A stretch of 64,000 nucleotides of DNA from Naegleria lovaniensis (Eukaryota > Heterolobosea > Eutetramitea > Acrasida > Naegleriidae), in assembly GCF_003324165.1 (NCBI RefSeq), contig NW_025407836.1, positions 605,700 to 669,699 of the forward strand. The letters are read 5' to 3'. Below the pieces are notes generated by a model. The model was given only the letters and a program-made list of their open reading frames with translations, was not told the DNA's origin and searched no databases. A program made the translations under genes and the position numbers. Positions 1 through 9,439 of this stretch are shown one piece after another (the first letter of the stretch is position 1; the number at the start of each line of letters is the position of its first letter).

Positions 1-1424
1 TCTTTCATCGAGAGCCTTGCCTGACTCAAGGAAGAATGGAACTCCATCCCATCTTCGATTTCTGATTTTCAAGACACAAGCAGCATAGGTTGGAGTTATG
101 GAATCGTCAGCAACAGTAGGATCTTCTCTGTAGCCAAGGGTCTTTTCACCATTGACGGTCTTACCCTTATATTGACCAACTACAATGTCTTCCATCTTGA
201 CAGGTTGAATGGACTTGAGTACCTTAATCTTTTCATTACGAATATCGGTTGGACTCAAAGTCACTGGTGGTTCCATAGCGATGAGTGCTAAAATTTGTAA
301 CAAGTGATTTTGGCTGTTGTGTTGTAGTAAATATGAATGATAGATTAATAAAGGTATGCAACGAAAAAAGTGTGACAATAATATTGTTGATGAAAATCTA
401 TCAAGTAGTGTATACTCACCTCACATCTCTGATGATACCATATGAATCGAAATAACCTCCTCTTCCTTCTACTCCCAATTCTTCCTTGAAATTAATTTGA
501 ACACTCTTGATAGTGTTTCTGTTCCACAGTGGTTCAAGAATAATGTTAGCGAATCTGAGGACAAGCAAATTTTGAACAACTTCCTTTCCAATATAGTGAT
601 CAATTCGATAAATTTCATCCTTTTCGAATACTTTGGACAATCCATTGGACAATTTCTTAAATGTCACCAAGTCTCTTCCGAATGGTTTCTCAATGACAAT
701 TCTGTTATATCCTCCTTGAGTCTTACAGTACTTTCCAAGCATGGTTGCTGAAACAAGAAAGACGTTGGGTGGCAATGACAAGTAGAAGAATCTGTGTTTT
801 CGTGGCTTGAATATTGTAGTTGGTGATCTTGATTCGGTATCTTCAAACACTTCATCTTCGCTGAGACACTTATTTTCAATTTGAGTTCTAAACTCCTCTT
901 CAAGAATTTTAGTTCCTTCTTCTTCACACTTTTCCATCAACTTGTTTAATTGATTGAAATCTTCATCCTTGTCATATTGACCTGATTGATAATAAACGTG
1001 TTCAAAGAAAGCATCCAAATCTTTCTTTTCAAACTTTTTAAGGAATGGCATGAGGTGCGTCTCGATCAATTCTTCCTTGCTCAAGTTAGATCTTGCGTAT
1101 CCAATGACTCTCCAAGCCTTTCCTAAAAAGCCTTCCTTGAATAAAGTAAAAAGAGCAGGGAATAATTTACGTTTGGCCAAATCTCCCGATGCTCCCATAA
1201 TGACCATTCTACACGTTATTCATGATCCGTTTGTTCATGATGATGATTGTTCAAAATAATACAAGTAATTAAAGTAAATTAAATATGATCATTCCGATTA
1301 TCATTGAGAATGTTGTTCCCAATAATAACGATCATCCACAAAATGATTGTTTCTCAAACACTTTTTTCATCAGAATGACTTACGTTATATTGTCCATCTT
1401 GTTCACTGCCTTTGGATAAGCCAT
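1..1424 (-). CDS. G6PD: Glucose-6-phosphate dehydrogenase (3' end beyond window)
   Basis: Oxidises glucose-6-phosphate with NADP+ to 6-phosphogluconolactone, the first step of the oxidative pentose phosphate pathway; probably cytosolic. I read three exons: 1424-1384, 1208-420 and 313 to the window edge. The introns (1209-1383 and 314-419) have GT-AG ends and keep frame. The protein starts MAYPKAVNKMDN. It shows the NADP-binding GASGDLAKRK (about residues 19-28), EKPFGRD (about 187) and the active-site signature RIDHYIGKE (about 215-223). The last exon resumes with QNHLLQILALIAMEPP, typical of the family. About 380 residues are visible; family members are about 500, so the C-terminus lies left of position 1. 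The start was chosen because the first exon supplies the short leader expected before the nucleotide fold. It is divergent from the 6PGD gene. Identification is firm. Confidence 0.95.
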
Positions 1425-1951
1425 TTTTCTTGTTGTTAATTTGAAAAGTCAGTAGTAGAAAAATTCAAATGTTGAACAGAGAGAGAGCCAATAGAGAGAT
1501 TTTTTGTTCTTTGTGTTTGAAAACCCTTGTTGTCTTTTATGATGGACATCAAACCCTTGTCCTGATGCGAGTGAGCAAAGTGGAGAATTTCAAGAATGTA
1601 GCTCCGATATCAGAAAATGCACAAACTCATTGATTGTACGCACGTCTATGCTTTGTTGATTCTTCATGATGAACAATAATGATGTAGGCACATCAATTAG
1701 GCCGCTGGTTGATCCTCATTAGGACACAAAAGCGTTGATGAAAATGTTTTTTCCACCTTAAAAAAAAATTCAAACAACGAGAATCTAATAAGAGGTAAGT
1801 TTATTAGAAGAGAAGGTGATGATTTGAAATATATGTTGATTTTCCGATTCCGTGTGTTACACAACATGATGTAAATGATCTGGACTTGCTTGTAACAACA
1901 TATATTATGACTGGACGAATCATATTTCCGATGTTTGCGGATGATATCATG
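1425..1951. promoter_or_regulatory. Shared divergent intergenic region between G6PD and 6PGD
   Basis: About 530 bases lie between the two start codons of the oxidative pentose phosphate enzymes. I see no coding frame of quality. There are A/T-rich runs, including an A run near 1760, and a GTAAGT near 1795 that could be the donor of a 5' UTR intron. Promoters of both genes must lie here if no other leader exons exist. A specific regulatory motif cannot be named. Confidence 0.5.
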
Positions 1952-3566
1952 ATGGCCAACAACACAGACATGGCAGATATCGGATTAGTTGGTTTGGCTG
2001 TTATGGGCCAAAATTTAGCTTTGAATATTGCTGACAAGGGATTCAAGATTTCAGTTTACAATAGATCCTATGAAAAGACTGAACATACTGTATGTGAATC
2101 ATGATGATGATTTTCATTGAATTGTATCAAATATATAATCATTGCTTGTGTGAATGATCCGCCACCGATTTTCGACCGATTTAATTACTTTCAAAATATT
2201 ATGATCCATATATTTATTGCAATACATATTAATTGAATGGCTGTTCATCCACATCACAGGTTCAAAGAGCCAAAGATGAAGGAAAAGGTGCCTACCAACT
2301 TGATGGATTTAAAACCATTGAAGAATTTGTGAATAGTCTTTCTAAGCCTCGCAAGATTATTATGCTTGTCCAAGCAGGTAATCCAGTCGATGCTACCATT
2401 GAATTGTTGACACCTCTTCTTGACAAGGGAGACATTATTATTGATGGTGGTAATGAATGGTTCTTGAATACTGAAAGACGTGCAAAGAAAGCCGAAGAAA
2501 ATGGAATTTTATATATGGGAATGGGTGTTAGTGGCGGTGAAGAAGGAGCTCGTCACGGACCATCTCTCATGCCTGGAGGTCCTCTTGAAGCCTACAATCA
2601 AGTGAAACACATCTTGGAAAAGATTGCTGCTCCATTGGAAAATGAAGCCCCTTGTGTCACTTATATCGGAGAACGAGGCTCTGGAAATTATGTGAAAATG
2701 GTTCACAACGGAATTGAATACGGTGACATGGAGCTTATTGCTGAAGTTTATGACATGATGAAGAGTGTTGGTAAATTGACCAATGAAGAAATTGCTGAAG
2801 CTTTTACTGAATGGAATAATTCTGAATTGAAGAGCTATCTCATTGAAATTACAAGTAAGATTTTTAAGAAGAAGGATGATCAAGGAGAGGGCCATCTTGT
2901 TGACAAAATTGTTGACGTTAGTGGTAGCAAGGGAACGGAAAATGGACAGTGCAAGAGGGAGCTGAGAGAGGAATTGCCATTCCAACCATGGCTTCTGCAC
3001 TTGATTCACGTTACATTTCCTCATTGCGAGATCAACGATTGCAAGCTGAAAAGCAATTAACAGGACCAACTCCTAACGACCTCACAGAAACCATTGACAA
3101 GAAGGTGTTGATCCAACAATTGAAAGATGCTCTCTATTGCTCCAAAATTTGTTCCTACACACAAGGAATGAACTTGATTGCTGAAGCTTCCAAGCAATAT
3201 GGATGGAATCTTAAACTTGGCTCAATTGCTCGTATCTGGAAGGGTGGTTGCATCATTAGAGCCATCTTTTTGGATCGTATTAAGAATGCCTATGACCTCA
3301 ATCCTAATTTACCAAGTTTACTCTTAGATCCAGATTTCAATAAGGAAATTGCTGAGAGACAAGCTTCATGGAGAAAGATCATTCAATTGGCCATCAATGC
3401 TGGAATTCCAACACCTGCTCTTTCCTCAAGTTTGGCTTATTATGATTCGTACCGAAGAGGACGCTTGCCAGCCAATTTGATTCAAGCTCAAAGAGACTTT
3501 TTCGGAGCTCACACCTTTGAAAGACTTGACATGCAAGGAAAATTCCATGCCAAATGGGAGGAATAA
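1952..3566 (+). CDS. PGD: 6-phosphogluconate dehydrogenase (decarboxylating), one frame break
   Basis: Converts 6-phosphogluconate to ribulose-5-phosphate with NADPH production. Exon 1 ends at 2089 and exon 2 runs 2260-3566; the intron 2090-2259 is GT-AG, phase 0. Visible motifs are [17 protein letters not shown] (NADP fold), IIDGGNEWF, the signature [15 protein letters not shown], and the catalytic region [16 protein letters not shown]. The C-terminal part includes [14 protein letters not shown]. Starts at 1949, 1952 and 1970 are all possible; the last gives MADIGLVG, closest to homologues. Near 2937-2940 the frame moves by -1: the expected Gly-Thr-Gly-Lys-Trp-Thr is regained if one G is added to the GG run. 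With that correction the protein is about 475-480 residues, the usual family length, so the break is probably a sequence error. Confidence 0.93.
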
Positions 3567-3745
3567 ATGTGTGAATAATATTAGTTGAAAATTGTGTGCA
3601 AACGGATATCCTTTTGGACAAGATTAATATATAATTCACAAGGTTGTTGTGGGTTTTTATCAAAAATGTCAATTAGTTTAGGTTGCGTCGATAATTAATG
3701 GGTTTGAAAAAATTGTGGTGGAGTGCACCTTGTCACACACTCAAA

Positions 3746-5012
3746 TTATTGTTTGGTCAATTCATCAACTGAGGCATCCAAATCACGATAACCTTCACGG
3801 ACAGCTCTATATTCTGCAATCCATTTCACAATGCATGTAATGGTAGAGAATACATAGACAAGAATTAAGCAAGCCCCAAGTAATGGCATTCCAATATAGA
3901 GATTGAAATCACATTTACATTCTTCTACAGGTCCGTCAAATCCTCCAGGATTACAATAATTATGAACATAGACATTATTGCACCAATCCACTCCAGCTGC
4001 AACACGAGAAGCATCTGCAATCATTAAATAAAATGCAGCAGCAATACTCAATACACTCCAAACCTATGAAATTTCATTTGTTCACAACCATGTGAAAAAT
4101 TGGAAAAAGTTCCATAAATCATTCCAAATAATTTCATTTGAATCATTTCATTGAACCATCTCTTCATCCACACACTCATAAATTGACACACACACTTACC
4201 GTATAAATTCCACCAAAAATCCTTCCCGTCCACTTGACCTTATTATTCTCAATACTTCTCCGACCCATGGTCAACCACAACAATGCAAACAAAAATCCAA
4301 GCAAATATCCCAACACAATTCCAAATCGTTCAAACATGACATTCAATGAAAAACCACAAAATGCTTTCATTTGAGACGCAATGGGTTCTCCCTTTGAATC
4401 ATACGGAACACTCGGATAGATACAAAACGTTCCGTTATGACCGGCGAGAGATCCTGGTTGAACTTCGGCGCAAACTTTGTAAATTTGAGTCGTGTTCGAA
4501 TCGGTATTGGAAGGAAGGATGTATTGAACACTGAAAGGACGATGATCGTTGAGAACTGTTGTGTGTCCAATGGAGTCGTTTGAGAATGAGCGAACAATCA
4601 AAGTGTTGTTGAAAATTTTCACAGAAAAGATTTTTTTGGTCGTGATGGAATTTTTGTGAAATTTTGAGAGAGATCCATAACGATGGTTTTATGGATGAAG
4701 AGCAGAGATGGATATTGGGTGGTCGTCATGATGATGATGATGAAATGGTTCAATAATCAATGTGCAATTTCCAAATATAGAAATATATCATCATGATAAA
4801 TTCATATAAATATTTCATCATATTGATGATGATTCGGATCTCAATAACAACCTACCAGTAATTGCACAAAAATCCTTATTATCCACATGACTACTATAAT
4901 CCACATTCAACGTATCCACAATCGATAATGAAAATAAAGCCAAAGCTCCCAATACTCCCAACACACAAGTCATTCCGAGACAAGTGTTGGCTGCTATATA
5001 GAGTCGACCCAT
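3746..5012 (-). CDS. Four-transmembrane (tetraspan-like) protein, unknown function
   Basis: Three exons (5012-4856, 4555-4200, 4063-3746) with GT-AG introns join to 276 residues. The first start codon follows a long A run. Hydrophobic segments lie near residues 8-30 (CLGMTCVLGVLGALALFSL), about 135-155 (FGIVLGYLLGFLFALLWL), about 172-190 (VWSVLSIAAAFYLMI) and about 230-250 (MPLLGACLILVYVFST). The loop between TM1 and TM2 carries several NxT/NxS sites and cysteines, and the loop between TM3 and TM4 has Cys-rich CNNVYVHNYCNP and CKC motifs. This resembles tetraspanin or claudin topology, but the tetraspanin CCG motif is absent. I cannot assign a family. It is probably an integral membrane glycoprotein with extracellular loops. 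Confidence 0.75.
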
Positions 5013-5298
5013 TTTTTTTTCCTTTTTTTTTAATCTCAAGAAATCGGTTTGGAACACTTAAAGTTCAATGAACGTACCACAGAAGAGAGGTCACCATAGT
5101 CTGTTCAGAACATCTGGTTTTCATGGAATACAAAGATGACAAGCTCTGCCACATGTCATCTAACACTGAAGTGTTATTGTCTTTTGTATAGAGACAATAC
5201 AACCATGCAATCCATGACCATCAACAATGAAATTGTCATTACTCCTCTCACATAACAACCGTAAATCAGACTCACCTCAAAACATGTTTGATTTCAAC

Positions 5299-6437
5299 AG
5301 GTCGAAACCCTGCAACAACACGATCTCGCATCAATCGTCTCATTCGACAACGAAAAGAACATGATCACTGACTTCCACACACTTGTGATCATCACTTATG
5401 TCTTGTTGTTGGATGAATCCATACGGAATAATTTCATCTTTGCAAATGTGGAAAATCTTCTTGTGTAATATTCTTCAAAACCATTCATTCTGATGAACAC
5501 CTACTTGAGAAAATATTTAAGATTGAAAAAGAGAAAAGACACCCAATTTGAGAGTTTTTTTGGAATCCTTGTTGTCCAGATATAACTTAAAACACTAGAG
5601 ACATTTGATTTTATTTCAAGGTCAAAATGCTGTCACCTTGACAAACACCAACCAGATGGCTCCTCTTTCTACACGATGGAGAGTTCTTGCTGCTTTTTAC
5701 AATGCCTTTAATGAGACCAAGTTTTTCGTTTCACAAGATTCCCATTTTTGTCCTCCGTTGGGCAATGGTTCTACGAATAATTAGTGTGACGTTTCGGTAA
5801 CTTCTCCTCGATGGGATTGCATGATGATGCATTTACCTGGGGCTGCAACCACCACTCCACAAGATTACTACTTTTACAATCGAGAATTCCAGATTTGAAC
5901 ATATTTTTGACACAAAACTCAAAGTGGGTGCAGTCATTGGAGGAGAATTATATCCTAGTAATCAAGCAAAATTTTCAAATCGGGTTGGACGATCAAAACT
6001 TCAAGGATTGTGTTCAGAGAACGAATGGTACATGGTTTTTTCAACGCTCAAGAAAACCAGTGTCGACGAGTATCAACGTGCTTTGAATGCATCTGTATTG
6101 CTGGTTTATGCTTTTACCGTGAACGATATTTCATTGTGTAATGCAACATGGACCTCGATGAATTTGAAATTGAATTTACCAAATATTGGAAGTGCTGCAT
6201 TCCCTTATCCAAATATTTCATTGTTGGTTTCACTGAGAAATGGAACTGTGACAAGTGACACCATCCTTTCTACTCTCAACCTAACACCTCTCCAAAGGTA
6301 TCTATAAAGACCTCACCAAAAACGTCGTGAGGAGTCAACAATGGACAGGCATCTCTTGCAGTGAGTGATAGGAAGCAACAAGGGCCGTTTGTGACCTTTG
6401 TGTGTGTCGTCATGTTGCTGTTGTTGTTCTTCTGATA
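5299..6437 (+). pseudogene. Decayed coding region, probably a former surface or secreted protein
   Basis: Protein-like stretches appear in changing frames with no intact reading frame. One open stretch (about 5299-5470) follows a splice-acceptor-like site. A second begins near 5627 and includes MAPLSTRWRVLAAFYNAF from the ATG at 5656, then hits TAG at about 5782. A third (5900-6307) reads through VGAVIGGELYPSNQAKF and several N-glycosylation sequons. After that, coding-like sequence continues in other frames (KDLTKNVVRSQQWTG), ending near 6437 with the hydrophobic tail FVTFVCVVMLLLLFF, which resembles a C-terminal membrane or GPI-attachment signal. Introns at non-obvious sites could explain part of this, but not all the shifts. 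I read it as a degenerating gene or genes; the original function is unknown. Confidence 0.45.
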
Positions 6438-6449
6438 CAATTGGTTACT

Positions 6450-6827
6450 AATTGAACTTATATAACAATAACTCAACCTGGCAATCAACAATACAATCTG
6501 GCAGCTGGTTGATTGAAGTCCAAAAGAACTATATATCAACATAAGATTTTTGATCGAACCCAGAGGATGTTGTGCCAACTGAACTCTCGCGATGTGCAAC
6601 TTTTCATAAAAAAAATGCTCAAACAACACAGATCATGCCACTCTTTTGCCCGCAAGATTTTCAAGGTCATATTGGGTCCTTGTCTCAATCGAACAACAAC
6701 TACTCCATCCTCCCAACAATTTTTCTTGTTCGGAAATGTTTCATTCCACAACCATGAACCACAACACCGAGAATTCCATAAATGCATAGTCTTTTATCAA
6801 ACGGAAAAGAAGTCTCCTGAACTCGAA
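6450..6827 (+). other. Gap before TPR gene, no supported gene
   Basis: This stretch stays open in the frame of the downstream TPR gene, but the implied peptide is low quality, unlike any domain, and lacks the composition of the following protein. I treat it as 5' flanking or UTR sequence. Confidence 0.4.
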
Positions 6828-8528
6828 ATGGCAGATCTTAGAACGCAAATAGTTGAAGCCTTTGAACAACAAAGTTACGCTCTAGCAGCAACCATTTCTT
6901 CGAAATTGATTCAAAGATTAACTACAATGACTTCTGAACACTCTCTCTCAGCACAAGACAAGAAAACTCTCGTGTTTGCCTATCTAGCTCGCGGTTGGGT
7001 TCAAAATTCTATCGAAGATTTAAGTAAATCCATTGAACTCAATCCTCTCTTGGTTAATGGTTATTACTTTAGAGCACGTGTCTATCTCACCCTGAATCAA
7101 ATGGATAAAGCCTTCCAAGACATTGAAACATGCCTTTCACTGAATCCAGATTGTACTGAGGCCTATTTAACAAGAGCCTTCATTTACGAACAAGGTCAAG
7201 ATTATGAAAAGGCAATTGAAGATTATGAGAGAATCATACACATACATCCACGAGTACGACAAGATCCACAGATATTGGACCGATTAGCTGGTTTGTATTG
7301 GAGAGTGGCGCGTGCATCATTGGATGTAAATATAGACCAGTGGCATACCAATCTTGAAAAGGGTAATCAACTCTGTATAGAGACCATTGAAATATTGTCG
7401 AATCGTATTGAAAATCATTCTGATACCAACTTCACAGTGGGATCATTGGGTCATGGTCGTCATTTTGGCGTTGTTGCTCTTGATGGCACTCTCATTGATA
7501 ACAACACGAGTCATGACGCTCCATTACACTCTGCTGAGAAATGTCATCGAATTCGACTATGCTCGAATATTGCAAGTAATTATGTAGGCATGAATCAACA
7601 CCAACAAGCTCTCCAGTATTATACAAAAGCCATCAAATTCATTCACGAGATGGAACAAGAGAACGGTCTTTCAACAGCAATGCTGTTTGCATACTATCAA
7701 GCATACATGAATCGAGGATTTTTATTGATGCAATATTTCAAGAAATATGATTTGGCATTGAAAGACTTCATGAAAGCATTTGATATTGCGGACTCGTCGA
7801 GGGCTGATGACAAGACACCTCAATGGGAAACACAAAAATACCAAATCTATGTTGCCCATAGTGAGTTGGCCATGTTACACGTGAATATGAATGAAATTGA
7901 TAAGGCATGTGAGCACGTGCTTAGGGCAGAGATTGCACTTCTTGAAATTTGTGAAAGTAGAGCTACTACTATCACTGATAGTCCTGTTAATGATATGACA
8001 CATGAATCCAACACAGAAAACAAAAACTCCCAACAGGTCGAGAAGGTTGAAACTCCATTTCCGTTTAACTTGTTCCTATGTGGAAACAGTCTTAAACAAT
8101 TTGCATTGAATATTGCGCAAACATATCCGAATTGTCTCTGGATAGGAAATGCATTATATTCGCTGGATGTATTATGTGTTCTTGAGGGAGACTATGAAAA
8201 CGCTCTCAAGCTGTTAAACATATATATTGACGAGCAACATTTGCAAGAACATTTGGAAATCATTTATGCCAATCGAGCAGATGTAAAAATTAAATTGGGA
8301 AAATATCATGAAGCCATTCAAGATTGTAATTCATCTTTGGAATTGGATCCAAACTATTATGCTGCTTTTTTCAACAGAGGAGAAGCTTATTTTCACTTAC
8401 AAGAATTGGATAAGGCAAAACATGATTTTGATCTTGCCCTTGAGAAGGCTCCTTTTTTAAAAAAAGAGTTGTTGAATCTCTGGCCCACTTTTGATGAATA
8501 CCAATTGAGTAATACACAAAACGATTGA
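6828..8528 (+). CDS. Tetratricopeptide-repeat protein
   Basis: Single-exon gene of 566 residues starting MADLRTQIVEAFEQQ. TPR helices are clear near residues 65-140 (SIELNPLLVNGYYFRARVYL, then a second unit with CLSLNPDCTEAYLTRAFIYE), in the middle (NIASNYVGMNQHQQALQYYTKAI), and at the C-terminus (CNSSLELDPNYYAAFFNRGEAYF). The repeats have the W-L-G-Y-A-F-A-P spacing of canonical TPRs. Such proteins usually scaffold protein complexes or bind chaperones; no catalytic domain is visible. A further upstream in-frame start at 6513 is possible, but the extra 105 residues look non-coding. No specific orthologue is recognised. Confidence 0.8.
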   Translation: MADLRTQIVEAFEQQSYALAATISSKLIQRLTTMTSEHSLSAQDKKTLVFAYLARGWVQNSIEDLSKSIELNPLLVNGYYFRARVYLTLNQMDKAFQDIETCLSLNPDCTEAYLTRAFIYEQGQDYEKAIEDYERIIHIHPRVRQDPQILDRLAGLYWRVARASLDVNIDQWHTNLEKGNQLCIETIEILSNRIENHSDTNFTVGSLGHGRHFGVVALDGTLIDNNTSHDAPLHSAEKCHRIRLCSNIASNYVGMNQHQQALQYYTKAIKFIHEMEQENGLSTAMLFAYYQAYMNRGFLLMQYFKKYDLALKDFMKAFDIADSSRADDKTPQWETQKYQIYVAHSELAMLHVNMNEIDKACEHVLRAEIALLEICESRATTITDSPVNDMTHESNTENKNSQQVEKVETPFPFNLFLCGNSLKQFALNIAQTYPNCLWIGNALYSLDVLCVLEGDYENALKLLNIYIDEQHLQEHLEIIYANRADVKIKLGKYHEAIQDCNSSLELDPNYYAAFFNRGEAYFHLQELDKAKHDFDLALEKAPFLKKELLNLWPTFDEYQLSNTQND

Positions 8529-8559
8529 GTATGTGTCAAGGTGCCATGTTTGAGTAAAC

Positions 8560-9330
8560 TCAAATACCAGATGATATTGTATTTTACATTTTGCAATATT
8601 TAGAATCTGAATTTATTTTGAGATATTTGCAACATTCATTGGAAATTCAAAAATCATTGAATTTTTCTGATCGGGATAGTTTTAATGAGCCACCATCCTT
8701 AATTTCCAAATTGTAAATATATCCAAATCCAATTTAACCGAGTTGAACCTTGCCATGAATATGATGTGCTTGGGTTGAGAGCTATTGTGAACTCTCCAAC
8801 CATGAAACATTTTCGAGTTTTGAACGTTAAATACATTTTTGGAGCGGGATTGAAAAGCGTGGGTTCTAGAAGCGAGAACATGAACAATTTAACTGATCTC
8901 AACATGAGTACCAACATTATTGGAAATAAGGGACTACTCGCTCTGAAATCTGACTGACCACACTTGTGTCATTTGACGCGATTCAATTTGACTAATTGTG
9001 AAATTTGAAATGAAGGAGCGAAATGTCTCGCAGAATCAAGGACATATTCTTGACAAATTTACAAAGCTCTTTGTTGGATTCAATTTCATTGAGAAGGAGG
9101 GAGCTCAAGCTCTCCAATCATTTCGGATCTTCGCATGGAGATGATTGTTCACATTCTACAATTTCTAACCACACGAACGATCATCGGATCATGTATTCGA
9201 GTTTCCAAACATTGGGAAAAGGCCATCGAACATTTAACACTCTTTGGATTTGATCGGTTTAGGCCCCAAGCAAGAATTCCGAGCATTGTCACTTGCCACA
9301 CTAAGTTCTTTTTGAATTTTTATTTTTTTA
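8560..9330 (+). pseudogene. Degenerate F-box/LRR gene
   Basis: The segment from about 8560 reads PDDIVFYILQYLESEFILRYL, closely resembling the F-box of the F-box/LRR gene at 60.7 kb. It is followed by leucine-rich repeat fragments such as ENMNNLTDLNMSTNIIGNKG and LTRFNLTNCEI in two or more frames, interrupted by stops near 8715, 8755, 8958 and 9009. A second F-box-like stretch, MEMIVHILQFL, occurs at 9135-9200. No continuous frame spans the domain set, so it is a relic. F-box proteins normally recruit substrates to SCF ubiquitin ligases. Confidence 0.7.
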
Positions 9331-9439
9331 TCAACAACGAAAAAAGATATTGACCTTTTGTTACAGTTTGTTTTCATGAATGTGTTGTGTTTGTGAACAA
9401 TGTCATCCTTCATAAAAATAATCAACACACCAAGACATC

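Noticed and set aside
497-751. Plus-strand open frame opposite G6PD
   Set aside because: It is the antisense shadow of the conserved G6PD exon and lacks domain-like sequence.
2509-3069. Long minus-strand open frame opposite 6PGD
   Set aside because: Antisense to highly conserved 6PGD motifs; composition is that of a shadow frame.
6513-6827. N-terminal extension of the TPR protein
   Set aside because: In frame but without repeat or domain character; the ATG at 6828 begins the protein-like sequence.
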